DNA of 15,119 nt from Candidatus Hebobacteria bacterium (GCA_029821235.1 JALGTT010000018.1:1-15119); one strand, 5' to 3'; positions 1-5,632 are shown, counted from the stretch's first letter. The notes: generated by a model not told the origin, from the letters alone. Numbers and translations are program-made.

Positions 1-219
1 GCGTTCGCCTCCTCCGGGGCGATCGGCGGCGGCACCGAGACCACCGTGATGGACCTCCTGAAGGCGATGCTCATCCACGGCATGATCGTGCAGGGCACCA
101 CCAAGGGCGCGCACTACGGGGCCGTCGCGTTCGGGGAGCCGGACCAGCGCGCGCTCAACGACTGCCGCGGCCTGGGACGGAGGGTGGCCGAGCTGGTGGT
201 GAAGTTGGCGGCGGAGTAG
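1..219 (+). CDS. WrbA-like flavodoxin / NAD(P)H:quinone oxidoreductase, C-terminal part
   Basis: This is the last 72 codons of a gene that begins before the window and ends with TAG at 217-219. The visible protein has the late flavodoxin-fold signature of the WrbA and multimeric flavodoxin group: a glycine-rich stretch followed by GTETTVMDLLKAMLIHGMI, then HYGAV and FGEPD, and a closing helix containing GRRVAELV. Family members bind FMN and carry out two-electron reduction of quinones or related electron acceptors in the cytoplasm. The N-terminal phosphate-binding loop is outside the window, so a WrbA proper cannot be told from other multimeric flavodoxins. The gene converges with tspO, 32 bases away. 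The reading frame is intact to its stop. Confidence 0.8.
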   Translation, partial: AFASSGAIGGGTETTVMDLLKAMLIHGMIVQGTTKGAHYGAVAFGEPDQRALNDCRGLGRRVAELVVKLAAE

Positions 220-225
220 CGGGGA

Positions 226-242
226 GGCCGCAGGGCGCGGCC
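226..242. terminator. GC hairpin between convergent genes, possible terminator
   Basis: GGCCGC at 226-231 and GCGGCC at 237-242 form a perfect 6-bp stem with a 5-base loop, in the 32-base gap between the convergent wrbA-like and tspO stops. There is no T run on either side, so its role as a terminator is a guess from position only. Confidence 0.25.
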
Positions 243-251
243 CGAGGGCGG

Positions 252-743
252 TTACCTTGGCATGGTCGGGGCGGCCCGGTTCATCCGCCAGACGGCGAGG
301 GTGAGCGCGGCGAGGAAGGAGATCCACGCCAGGTAGGGCACGAGCATCAGCGCGGCGGCCGGGCTGATGGACCAGAAGGCGGCCGCGGTGGCCGCGATCA
401 TCGCCCACAGGATCACGATCTCGATGAAGGCGGCCGCGGGGGAGCGCATCCCGAAGAAGAGCGCGGACCAGAGCACGTTGAGCACCAACTGGCCGAGGAA
501 GAGCGTCAGCGCGGCGGATGCGCCCTCCCATCCCGCCCGTCGCCAGACCATCCAGGCGGCGAGTCCCATCACCAGGTAGATGACGGTCCACACCGGCCCG
601 AAGGCGTGGTCCGGGGGAGTCCAGGGAGGTTTTCTCAGGGCGGCGTACCAGCCCCGGGCGCGCGGGGGGAACGAGGACGCCACCGCGCCGGCCGCCATGC
701 ATACCAGCAGAAAGCCCACCACCTGTGCGATTGCCTCGGCCAT
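252..743 (-). CDS. tspO: TspO/MBR family tryptophan-rich membrane protein
   Basis: A 163-residue integral membrane protein of the TspO/peripheral benzodiazepine receptor family, which binds tetrapyrroles and sterol-like ligands in the membrane. It has about five hydrophobic segments. Family landmarks are visible: WYAALRKPPWTPPDHAFGPVW near residues 32-52, VIYLVMGLAAW following it, LNVLWSALFF near residues 88-97, and PYLAWISF in the last third. The usual LN after PYLxWxxFxxA reads LT here, a small departure. The start is supported by a strong AGGAGG-type ribosome site about 8 bases upstream. It lies 76 bases after hypA on the same strand and is probably the last gene of that unit. In other bacteria TspO has been linked to porphyrin and oxygen or light responses; nothing here indicates its specific role. 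Confidence 0.93.
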   Translation of the reverse strand: MAEAIAQVVGFLLVCMAAGAVASSFPPRARGWYAALRKPPWTPPDHAFGPVWTVIYLVMGLAAWMVWRRAGWEGASAALTLFLGQLVLNVLWSALFFGMRSPAAAFIEIVILWAMIAATAAAFWSISPAAALMLVPYLAWISFLAALTLAVWRMNRAAPTMPR

Positions 744-819
744 CCCTGGGTTCCTCCTGGCGCGGTATTCACCCTGGAGGGCGGTGGTCCCTGCCGGCAG
801 GAGGTACGGGCCGGCGTCC

Positions 820-1233
820 TCAGTCTCGTTCTGCCGCGTCCGGCGCGTCGTGTGACCCGCCCGTTTCCACCTCCGCGCTCACCACGCGGAGTTCCCGCCC
901 GCCTTCGAGGGTGAGTTCGCTGGAGCCGCAGGCCTGGCAGGTGACCGCCTGGGCCACGTGGCCCAGGCCGGGCGCGGAAAGTATTTGCGCTTCGCCGCGC
1001 TGGCCGCACTTGGTGCATCTGGCGCGGGGCGGGAGGGTGGTGATGCGCACCTCGACGCCGGGGGAGCCGTCCCGCTCGGCCAGCGCCTCCAGCCAGAAGC
1101 GCAGCTGCTCATCCTCGATCAGGTTGAGGGCCCCGATCTCCAGAGTGATGGTCTTGACGCGCCCGCCGCCCTGCCGGCGGGCGGCGGCGGCCACGCTGGC
1201 CCAGATCTCGGAGGCGATGGAGAACTCGTGCAC
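820..1233 (-). CDS. hypA: Hydrogenase/urease nickel incorporation protein HypA
   Basis: A 137-residue HypA homologue. HypA is a cytoplasmic nickel metallochaperone that works with HypB to load nickel into NiFe hydrogenase (or urease) precursors. The start is GTG, giving the diagnostic MHEFSIA N-terminus in which His2 and the terminal amine help bind nickel. The zinc-binding module is present as CTKC (residues 73-76) and CQAC (99-102). The acidic-rich C-terminal tail (about residues 121-137) is longer than in many family members. An AAGGA sequence about 10 bases upstream could serve as the ribosome site. The gene starts 18 bases after the hypB stop on the same strand, so the two are surely co-transcribed. 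No hydrogenase or urease structural gene is in view, so the client enzyme must be elsewhere. Confidence 0.93.
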   Translation of the reverse strand: MHEFSIASEIWASVAAAARRQGGGRVKTITLEIGALNLIEDEQLRFWLEALAERDGSPGVEVRITTLPPRARCTKCGQRGEAQILSAPGLGHVAQAVTCQACGSSELTLEGGRELRVVSAEVETGGSHDAPDAAERD

Positions 1234-1251
1234 GCGGGGGATGTCCTTCGC

Positions 1252-1863
1252 TCACGCCAGGCGGAGGGCGCGGAGGACGTCGTCCACGCCGTCGCCGGTC
1301 ATGCAGTTGGTCTTCACCACCGTCAGCCCCGGCCGCAGGGCCTGGAGTTCGGAGACGGGGCTGCTCAGGTCCACCCCCACCGCGTCGGCGATGTCGGTCT
1401 TGTTGAGCACCACCAGGTCTGCGGATTGGAACATGGCCGGGTGCTTGGCGATCACGTGCGAGCCCTCGCTGGCGGAGACCACGGCGACGCGCGCCTCTGC
1501 GCCCAGGGAGAAAAAGGAGGGGCAGATGAGGTTGCCCACGTTCTCGATGAACACGATGTCGAGGCCGGACTCGGGCAGGTGCTGGAGGGCGCGGTGGACC
1601 AGTTTGGCGTCCAGGTGGCACATGCCGCCGGTGTTGATCTGGAGCACCTTGCGCGCGCCCTTGCCGGCCACCCGCTCGGCGTCATGGGTGGTGGCGACAT
1701 CGCCGGCGATGACGCCGATCCCGTGCTTCGGGCTGAGCCGCTCCACCATCGCCGCGATCAACCACTCGCGGTTGCGCTGGGCCAGTTCCTCGTGGCGGGC
1801 CTGGAGGTCCTCCCCTATCTCGATCTCGATGCTGCCGGTCTCGCTGGTTTCGTAGAGTCTCAT
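1252..1863 (-). CDS. hypB: HypB nickel-insertion GTPase homologue lacking the Walker A (P-loop)
   Basis: A 203-residue HypB-like protein closest to the archaeal-type family. Visible family features are GDVATTHDAER (residues 54-64), the metal site GGMCHLD with Cys82-His83 and the later Cys114 in ENVGNLIC, EGSHVIAKHP, and the guanine-specificity motif NKTD (154-157). Known HypBs place a glycine-rich P-loop (GSxGxGKT) between the N-terminal helix ending NRxxL and the helix before the GD motif. Here NREWL (31-35) runs directly into IAAMVERL (36-43), and no GxxxxGK[ST] occurs anywhere in the protein. By comparison with recalled homologues about 20 residues are missing, in frame. The rest is intact, so this is either a nucleotide-binding-dead HypB, a natural deletion, or an assembly loss. 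It starts 51 bases after the sugar transferase stop and precedes hypA. Confidence 0.88.
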   Translation of the reverse strand: MRLYETSETGSIEIEIGEDLQARHEELAQRNREWLIAAMVERLSPKHGIGVIAGDVATTHDAERVAGKGARKVLQINTGGMCHLDAKLVHRALQHLPESGLDIVFIENVGNLICPSFFSLGAEARVAVVSASEGSHVIAKHPAMFQSADLVVLNKTDIADAVGVDLSSPVSELQALRPGLTVVKTNCMTGDGVDDVLRALRLA

Positions 1864-1914
1864 CTCGTCACCCGTGATGTCCTGGGAAGCAATGTGCGCC
1901 TCGCTGTCCGCGGC

Positions 1915-2574
1915 CTACCGCTTCTCCTCGTCGCTGTCCCAGGAGGCCTTGGAGGTGATGCGCCAGGAGTGGAGGAAGAGCCGCACGTCGAGGGCGAGGC
2001 TGCGTCGCTCGATGTACTGAAGGTCGAGGGGCAGCTTCTGCCCTGGGTCGGAATAGTATCTCCCATACACCTGGGCCATGCCGGTGAGGCCCGGGCGGAT
2101 CGCCTCCCGCTTCCTGAAGTCCGGCAGGCGCTCCACGATCTGGGCGACCAACTCCGGCCTCTCCGGGCGGGGGCCCACGAAGGACATGTCGCCGCGAAAG
2201 ATGTTCACCAGTTGGGGCAGTTCGTCCATCGCCGTCTTCCGCAGCAATTTGCCCATGCGGGTGATGCGGGGGTCATCCTTGGTGGCCAGGACGGCGCCGG
2301 TGTGGGCCTCCGCGTCCTTGATCATGGAGCGGAACTTGAACACCCGAAAGCGCCTGCCCCCCCGTCCCACGCGCACCTGGGTGTAGAAAGCCGGGGGGCC
2401 GTCATCGAGGTAGATGGCGACGATGATCGCCGCGAACACGGGGAGGGCGCAGATCAACCCCGCGCCGGACACGACCACATCCAGGGCTCGCTTGAGCACA
2501 TCATAGGGCCGCCAGGGCGCCAGGGGCGCTTGCCCGTTCTCTGGTTCTCTGGTCCGCGGGTGCTCTTCCGGCAT
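1915..2574 (-). CDS. Monotopic sugar-phosphate transferase (bacterial sugar transferase family)
   Basis: A 219-residue member of the polyprenyl-phosphate hexose-1-phosphate transferase family (WbaP, WcaJ and PglC catalytic domain). These enzymes move a sugar phosphate from a UDP-sugar to undecaprenyl phosphate at the inner membrane, the first step of capsule, exopolysaccharide or glycan assembly. Evidence: KRALDVVVSG leading into one hydrophobic re-entrant helix (about 28-57), KFRSM (80-84), the catalytic Asp-Glu pair in MDELPQLVN (Asp117-Glu118), GPRPERPE (134-141), and RPGLTGMAQV (160-169). Only the minimal PglC-like catalytic module is present, without the large N-terminal part of WbaP. 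The reading frame stays open far upstream, but the ATG at 2574 lies just downstream of a good promoter and gives normal domain length. No clear Shine-Dalgarno sequence precedes it. The sugar specificity cannot be told. Confidence 0.93.
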   Translation of the reverse strand: MPEEHPRTREPENGQAPLAPWRPYDVLKRALDVVVSGAGLICALPVFAAIIVAIYLDDGPPAFYTQVRVGRGGRRFRVFKFRSMIKDAEAHTGAVLATKDDPRITRMGKLLRKTAMDELPQLVNIFRGDMSFVGPRPERPELVAQIVERLPDFRKREAIRPGLTGMAQVYGRYYSDPGQKLPLDLQYIERRSLALDVRLFLHSWRITSKASWDSDEEKR

Positions 2575-2634
2575 ATCAGTGATCCGATCTCGCGTGTTGC
2601 GGGGATGTCGGCCAGTCGTTCGCGCCGTGCGACT

Positions 2635-2664
2635 ATCATACGGGGCGGGAGGTCGCCCCGTCAA
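2635..2664 (-). promoter_or_regulatory. Promoter for the sugar transferase-hypB-hypA-tspO unit
   Basis: Read on the minus strand, TTGACG (2659-2664) and TATGAT (2635-2640) are separated by 18 bases and match the sigma70-type consensus well. The predicted start of transcription is near 2628, leaving about 54 bases of leader before the ATG at 2574. The spacer is itself a palindrome, described separately. Confidence 0.65.
2641..2660. promoter_or_regulatory. Inverted repeat filling the minus-strand promoter spacer (candidate operator)
   Basis: CGGGGCG (2641-2647), then GGAGGT, then CGCCCCG (2654-2660) is a perfect 7-bp inverted repeat with a 6-base centre. It fills the gap between -35 and -10 and overlaps the end of the -35, where a bound repressor or a MerR-type activator would act. 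The role is inferred from geometry only. Confidence 0.4.
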
Positions 2665-2680
2665 CCTGACGGGAGTCAGG
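2665..2680. promoter_or_regulatory. Inverted repeat between two divergent promoters (candidate operator)
   Basis: CCTGAC (2665-2670), GGGA, GTCAGG (2675-2680) is a perfect 6-bp inverted repeat. It begins one base after the minus-strand -35 and ends 8 bases before the plus-strand -35, so one bound protein could act on both promoters. The sequence does not identify the regulator. Confidence 0.45.
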
Positions 2681-2688
2681 GCCGGCTG

Positions 2689-2717
2689 TTGACCAGCAGG
2701 GCGTCGCAATCTAGAAT
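2689..2717 (+). promoter_or_regulatory. Promoter for the nonapeptide-repeat gene
   Basis: TTGACC (2689-2694) and TAGAAT (2712-2717) are separated by 17 bases, a near-consensus sigma70-type promoter. Transcription would start near 2724, giving a leader of about 105 bases. A small hairpin (CCAGG 2722-2726, CCTGG 2732-2736) falls at the predicted start. Confidence 0.65.
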
Positions 2718-2813
2718 GCCGCCAGGTTCCCCCTGGTCTCACCCCGTGGGCGGGACATGATCTTTCGGTCCAGCACGGGCGTCCCCCAGCCGTTGGGCGA
2801 GTACGGCCGCGTC

Positions 2814-2820
2814 GGGAGGA
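2814..2820 (+). promoter_or_regulatory. Ribosome binding site that decides the start of the 2830 gene
   Basis: GGGAGGA at 2814-2820 touches the ATG at 2821 but is 9 bases from the in-frame ATG at 2830. Normal spacing favours 2830, so the protein probably starts MQDFNAI rather than MGFMQDF. Confidence 0.65.
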
Positions 2821-2829
2821 ATGGGTTTC

Positions 2830-3630
2830 ATGCAGGATTTCAACGCGATCATCACCCGCGACGGGAGGGTTCTTCATCTCCCCTGGGCAACACACAACGA
2901 TATCGTTGAGCACTTCCAGGTGCCGGAGAACACGTCGCTCGTCCGCCAGAACTACTGGGAGTACGACATCCGGGTGCCCTTCGAGGACGGCGGGGGGCTG
3001 CAGGCGAGAGGAATCGAGGAGCCGCCGGAGGCGGTGGTGGAGGCGGCGGAAAAGCTGACGCGGGATCTCTGTATGTGGCATGTCGGCAGGAACCTGAGAG
3101 CCATCCCGGAGGATTGGGGGGATGTGGTCGAGCATGTGTATGAAGTGCGCGGCAAGCGAACGCCCAAGTACTTGAACGGCCGGGGCGGGGTGTATTTCGC
3201 GGGGAATGTGGACCGGCTGTCGGATGTTCGCATCAGGCGCCTGTTGGGCAGGGCGAGGATCGGGCGGCTGGAGGGGGGCGCGGTGGTGGAGTTCATGGCG
3301 GGGAGCGCGAGGATTGACGAACTGGGCGGGGAGGCGGTGATAAGGGACATGCGGAAGCAGGCGAGCATCGGGAGGATGACCGGCAGGAGCTGTGTGGAGC
3401 TGCTGTGCGAGTCGGGGGTGGTGGAGAAGATGCGCGATGAGGCGCGGGTGATGCGGATGTGGGGCGCGTCGAGGGTGCTGGCGCTGGAGGGGCGCGCGGC
3501 CGCCGGGCGGGGCCCCGACAGGACGGTCTACACCGCCGACCCGCAGGTGGACGAAGAGGGGCTGCTCGCCTCCATGGAGGGGTTCGAGCGGGTGAAAGTG
3601 ATCGGGGAGGGCGAGAGCGTCTACGCCTGA
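2830..3630 (+). CDS. Hypothetical protein with ten tandem nine-residue repeats (probable beta-solenoid)
   Basis: A 266-residue protein (269 from the alternative ATG at 2821) that I do not recognise as a named family. Numbering from 2821: residues about 8-110 are a non-repetitive, mixed-charge region beginning AIITRDGRVLHLPWATHNDI. Residues 136-225 are ten contiguous nine-residue units with no gaps, for example ARIGRLEGG and ARIDELGGE. A small residue (A/S/G, once V) is at position 1, I or V at position 3, L or M at position 6, and usually G at position 8; a shorter unit, GNVDRLSD, precedes them. A tail of about 44 residues follows. There is no signal peptide or membrane segment, so it is probably cytoplasmic. 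Such strict spacing suggests a right-handed beta-helix. Some phage and bacterial proteins of unknown function combine an ITRDG-like start with short AxV-type repeats, and this may be a relative. It has its own promoter and diverges from the sugar transferase. Confidence 0.88.
   Translation: MQDFNAIITRDGRVLHLPWATHNDIVEHFQVPENTSLVRQNYWEYDIRVPFEDGGGLQARGIEEPPEAVVEAAEKLTRDLCMWHVGRNLRAIPEDWGDVVEHVYEVRGKRTPKYLNGRGGVYFAGNVDRLSDVRIRRLLGRARIGRLEGGAVVEFMAGSARIDELGGEAVIRDMRKQASIGRMTGRSCVELLCESGVVEKMRDEARVMRMWGASRVLALEGRAAAGRGPDRTVYTADPQVDEEGLLASMEGFERVKVIGEGESVYA
3226..3495 (+). repeat. Coding nonapeptide repeat tract (10 units)
   Basis: Ten in-frame 27-base units encode the pattern small-x-[IV]-x-x-[LM]-x-G-x. 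Successive third and sixth residues are I/L, I/L, V/M, I/L, I/M, I/M, V/L, V/M, V/M, V/L. Repetition is strong in the protein but weak in DNA, so the array is old and held by structure rather than recently duplicated. Confidence 0.85.
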
Positions 3631-3648
3631 AGCGGCTCTGGGGCGCGA

Positions 3649-3678
3649 TTGCCGCGGGGTGGGCCGATGTGCTATAAT
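3649..3678 (+). promoter_or_regulatory. rpsT promoter with extended -10
   Basis: TTGCCG (3649-3654), an 18-base spacer, and a perfect TATAAT (3673-3678) preceded by TGC, an extended -10 element. The predicted start near 3685 gives a leader of about 46 bases before rpsT. Confidence 0.75.
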
Positions 3679-3730
3679 CCGGGGTGCTGTTCGGGCTCGC
3701 CCGGCGGCAACAAGGCGGAGGTAGACAGGT

Positions 3731-4006
3731 TTGGCCAACATCAAGTCATCCAAGAAGGATATTGTCCGCTCCCGGAAGCGGCGGGTGCGGAATCTCAGTT
3801 GGAGGTCCCGGGTGAAGACCGCGGTGCGGAAGGCGCGCATGGCGGGGGCGGCCGGGGAGCCCGCGGCCGCGGACCTGACCCGGGCGGCGTGCCGCCTGTT
3901 GGACAAGGCCGCCTCCAAGGGGACGATCCACAAGCGCCAGGCGGCGCGACGGAAGTCCCGCCTCGCCCGCCGGTTGGCGAAGATAGCCGCGGGCGATTCC
4001 TCCTGA
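3731..4006 (+). CDS. rpsT: Small ribosomal subunit protein bS20
   Basis: A 91-residue, strongly basic protein with the S20 signature: ANIKSSKKDIVRSRKRRVRN at the N-terminus, a central helix with VKTAVRKARM, and the C-terminal KGTIHKRQAARRKSRLARRL. S20 binds 16S rRNA early in assembly of the 30S subunit. The start codon is TTG at 3731, 8 bases after the ribosome site GGAGGT (3717-3722). E. coli rpsT also uses a rare UUG start, connected there with autogenous control, so the same may hold here. The gene stands alone, with a near-consensus promoter upstream and a strong terminator 22 bases after its stop. Length is normal for the family. Confidence 0.96.
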   Translation: MANIKSSKKDIVRSRKRRVRNLSWRSRVKTAVRKARMAGAAGEPAAADLTRAACRLLDKAASKGTIHKRQAARRKSRLARRLAKIAAGDSS

Positions 4007-4028
4007 GAAATCCGACGGGACTCTGAGT

Positions 4029-4054
4029 GGGGCCGAGTTGCTCGGCCCCTTTTT
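4029..4054 (+). terminator. Intrinsic terminator of rpsT
   Basis: GGGGCCGAG (4029-4037), loop TTG, CTCGGCCCC (4041-4049), then five T residues (4050-4054): a perfect 9-bp GC-rich stem followed by a T run. It insulates rpsT from the nuo operon. Confidence 0.92.
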
Positions 4055-4086
4055 CGTGCTTCCCTGCACTTTTCCGCGGGCGAGGG

Positions 4087-4115
4087 TTGACGCGCAGGGG
4101 CGACCTGAGTACACT
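4087..4115 (+). promoter_or_regulatory. Promoter of the nuo operon
   Basis: TTGACG (4087-4092), a 17-base spacer, and TACACT (4110-4115), which matches four of six bases of the -10 consensus. It lies just after the rpsT terminator and is the only good promoter before nuoA. Transcription would start near 4122. Confidence 0.65.
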
Positions 4116-4121
4116 TTCGGG

Positions 4122-4174
4122 CGGCCGCGTCTGCTGGGCTCCGATGCAGCAGGCCTGGGGGTGTCGCGCGGCCG
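4122..4174 (+). other. Structured 5' leader of the nuo mRNA
   Basis: CGGCCGCG (4122-4129) pairs perfectly with CGCGGCCG (4167-4174), and inside it CTGCTG (4131-4136) pairs with CAGCAG (4147-4152). The outer stem begins at the predicted first transcribed base. It could stabilise the message or be regulatory. The ribosome site (GGAG, 4227-4230) is outside the stem, and GC-rich DNA forms such stems by chance. No known riboswitch class is recognised. Confidence 0.4.
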
Positions 4175-4235
4175 TTTGTGAGGGTGTCAGGGCGGGTCCG
4201 TTTCGCGCGGGGGAGTGGGGCCATGTGGAGTTGCA

Positions 4236-4595
4236 ATGGCTGGCCATCAATATGCCTATGTGGCTGTTTTCGCGCTTGTGGGCATAGCCCTGCTGGTGAT
4301 CGCACTCACCGTTGCCTGGGTGTTGCGGCCCAGACGGCCGTCCCCGGCGAAGATGACCCCCTATGAGTGCGGGATCATCCCCTCCGGCGATGCCTGGAAT
4401 CAGTTCAACATCCGCTACTACCTCTACGCTCTCCTGTTCGTCCTGTTCGATGTAGAAGCGGCCTATCTCTATCCCTGGGCGGTGCGAGTGGGCAAACTGG
4501 GGAGTTACGCGCTGGTCGAGATGGTGATCTTCCTGGCGATCCTGGGCTTCGGGCTCGGATATGCCTGGCGCAAAGGAGCCCTGCGATGGGAGTAG
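4236..4595 (+). CDS. nuoA: NADH-quinone oxidoreductase-type complex I subunit A
   Basis: A 119-residue membrane subunit of complex I with three transmembrane segments (about 7-30, 61-81, 91-111). The signature KMTPYECG (39-46) marks the loop near the quinone chamber, and FDVEAAYLYPW (71-81) marks the second membrane helix. NuoA packs against NuoH and NuoJ at the junction of the membrane and peripheral arms. The ATG at 4236 has GGAG five bases upstream; an in-frame GTG at 4215 would add seven residues but is less well placed. It is the first gene of the nuo operon, and its last ten bases overlap nuoB. Confidence 0.95.
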   Translation: MAGHQYAYVAVFALVGIALLVIALTVAWVLRPRRPSPAKMTPYECGIIPSGDAWNQFNIRYYLYALLFVLFDVEAAYLYPWAVRVGKLGSYALVEMVIFLAILGFGLGYAWRKGALRWE

Positions 4596-5131
4596 GCCGG
4601 CCCCCCTCCGAGCACCAGGAGAACCCCAACCTCGCCACGCGGGCGGCCGATGTCGCCTGCCGGGTGCCGGGGGGCAGCGTGCTGGTCACCACGGTTGACT
4701 ACGTCCTCAACTGGGCAAAGTCGTCGTCTCTCTGGTATCTCACCTATGGGCTGGCCTGCTGCGCCATCGAGATGATGTGCACGGCCGCCTCTCACTATGA
4801 CCTCGACCGCTTCGGGCTGATCTTCCGCGGCACCCCGCGCCAGTCCGATCTGATGCTGGTGTCCGGCACGGTGACCAAGAAGATGGCGCCGGTGCTGCGG
4901 CGGCTCTACGACCAGATGCCCGACCCCAAGTACGTGATCGCGATGGGGGGCTGCGCTTGCGCGGGCGGGCCGTTCCAGGATTCCTATTTCGTGGTCCAGG
5001 GGGTGGACGAGATCGTGCCTGTGGACATCTATATCGGCGGCTGTCCCCCGCGGCCGGAGGCGCTGATTGACGGCATCTTCCGGCTCCAGGAGAAGATCCA
5101 CCGCACCTCCATCCGGGGGGAGGGGCAATGA
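4586..5131 (+). CDS. nuoB: Complex I subunit B (N2 iron-sulfur subunit)
   Basis: A 181-residue peripheral-arm subunit that holds cluster N2, the last iron-sulfur centre before quinone. The cluster ligands are visible: the adjacent Cys58-Cys59 in GLACCAIEM, Cys123 in MGGCACAGG, and Cys153 in GGCPPRPEAL. Cys125 in the same loop is an extra cysteine. RGTPRQSDLMLVSGTVT (81-97) is also typical. The reading frame stays open upstream inside nuoA, but the ATG at 4586 has AAAGGAG seven bases before it and gives normal length. It overlaps nuoA by ten bases and nuoC by the ATGA at 5128-5131, which indicates translational coupling. Confidence 0.96.
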   Translation: MGVGRPPSEHQENPNLATRAADVACRVPGGSVLVTTVDYVLNWAKSSSLWYLTYGLACCAIEMMCTAASHYDLDRFGLIFRGTPRQSDLMLVSGTVTKKMAPVLRRLYDQMPDPKYVIAMGGCACAGGPFQDSYFVVQGVDEIVPVDIYIGGCPPRPEALIDGIFRLQEKIHRTSIRGEGQ

Positions 5132-5532
5132 TCGAGGAACTGCGGAGCCGGTTCGGGGAGGCGCTCCTGTCGGCCGAGCAGGTCGGCCGGGAGTTGCGGG
5201 TCTCCGTCGCGGCGGCGGCCCTGCCGGAGGTGGCGGCCTTCGCCAAGGAGCATGGCTTCCACTATCCCGCGGACATCACCGCGTGGGACGCGGGGGATGA
5301 GCTGCGGGTGGTCTACCGCCTCGTTGACCTCGCATCCGGCGAACACCTGGTGATAACCGTGCCGGCCCCGCGCAGCGGAGCGCGCTTGCCGAGCCTGGTC
5401 CCCATCTTCGGCGGGGCGGATTGGCCGGAGCGGGAGATCTACGATCTGTTCGGGGTGCGCTTCGACGGCCATCCGGACTTGAGGCGCATTTTGCTCACCG
5501 ATGACTGGGAGGGCCATCCGTTGTTGAAGTGA
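5128..5532 (+). CDS. nuoC: Complex I subunit C (30-kDa subunit), short C-terminus
   Basis: A 134-residue NuoC homologue, a structural subunit of the peripheral arm next to NuoD. The conserved 30-kDa signature is present: WPEREIYDLFGV (99-110) and LRRILLTDDWEGHPL (118-132). The N-terminal half (DITAWDAGDELRVVYRL, 49-65) is typical. The protein stops two residues after GHPL, where family members usually continue with RKDY-type residues, so the C-terminus is shorter than usual. A palindromic repeat begins just behind the stop, the only large gap inside the operon. The start overlaps the nuoB stop as ATGA. NuoC is separate from NuoD, not fused as in E. coli. Confidence 0.93.
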   Translation: MIEELRSRFGEALLSAEQVGRELRVSVAAAALPEVAAFAKEHGFHYPADITAWDAGDELRVVYRLVDLASGEHLVITVPAPRSGARLPSLVPIFGGADWPEREIYDLFGVRFDGHPDLRRILLTDDWEGHPLLK

Positions 5533-5546
5533 GTTCTCTCGGCGAG

Positions 5547-5632
5547 TGGCGGGCCACAGGCTGGGAGCCCGCCACAGGCGGATCTTCAACCTGTGCCACG
5601 GGAAGCAGATGGCGGGCATAGGAATGCCCGCC
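5547..5632. repeat. Composite palindromic repeat between nuoC and nuoD
   Basis: The 113-base gap between nuoC and nuoD holds three inverted repeats: TGGCGGGC (5547-5554) with GCCCGCCA (5567-5574); CACAGG (5573-5578) with CCTGTG (5590-5595); and GGCGGGCAT (5611-5619) with ATGCCCGCC (5624-5632) around a 4-base loop. CACAGG also recurs as a direct repeat at 5555-5560. The look is of an interspersed palindromic element of the REP type, common between genes in several GC-rich phyla. No second copy is seen in this window. It could also be an mRNA processing or stabilising site. Confidence 0.6.

Noticed and set aside
958..2760. A 600-codon plus-strand open frame over the hypA-hypB-sugar transferase region
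   Set aside because: It is antisense to three recognisable genes, and its sequence is low-complexity in H, G, A and L with no domain.
2575..4305. Upstream extension of the sugar transferase frame to 796 codons
   Set aside because: The extension crosses a well-formed divergent promoter region and runs antisense to the nonapeptide-repeat gene and rpsT. The family module is complete from 2574.
5547..5632. CRISPR array or transposon ends in the nuoC-nuoD gap
   Set aside because: The repeats are few, unequal and palindromic, with no regular spacers, transposase or target duplication, so a REP-like element is the simpler reading.
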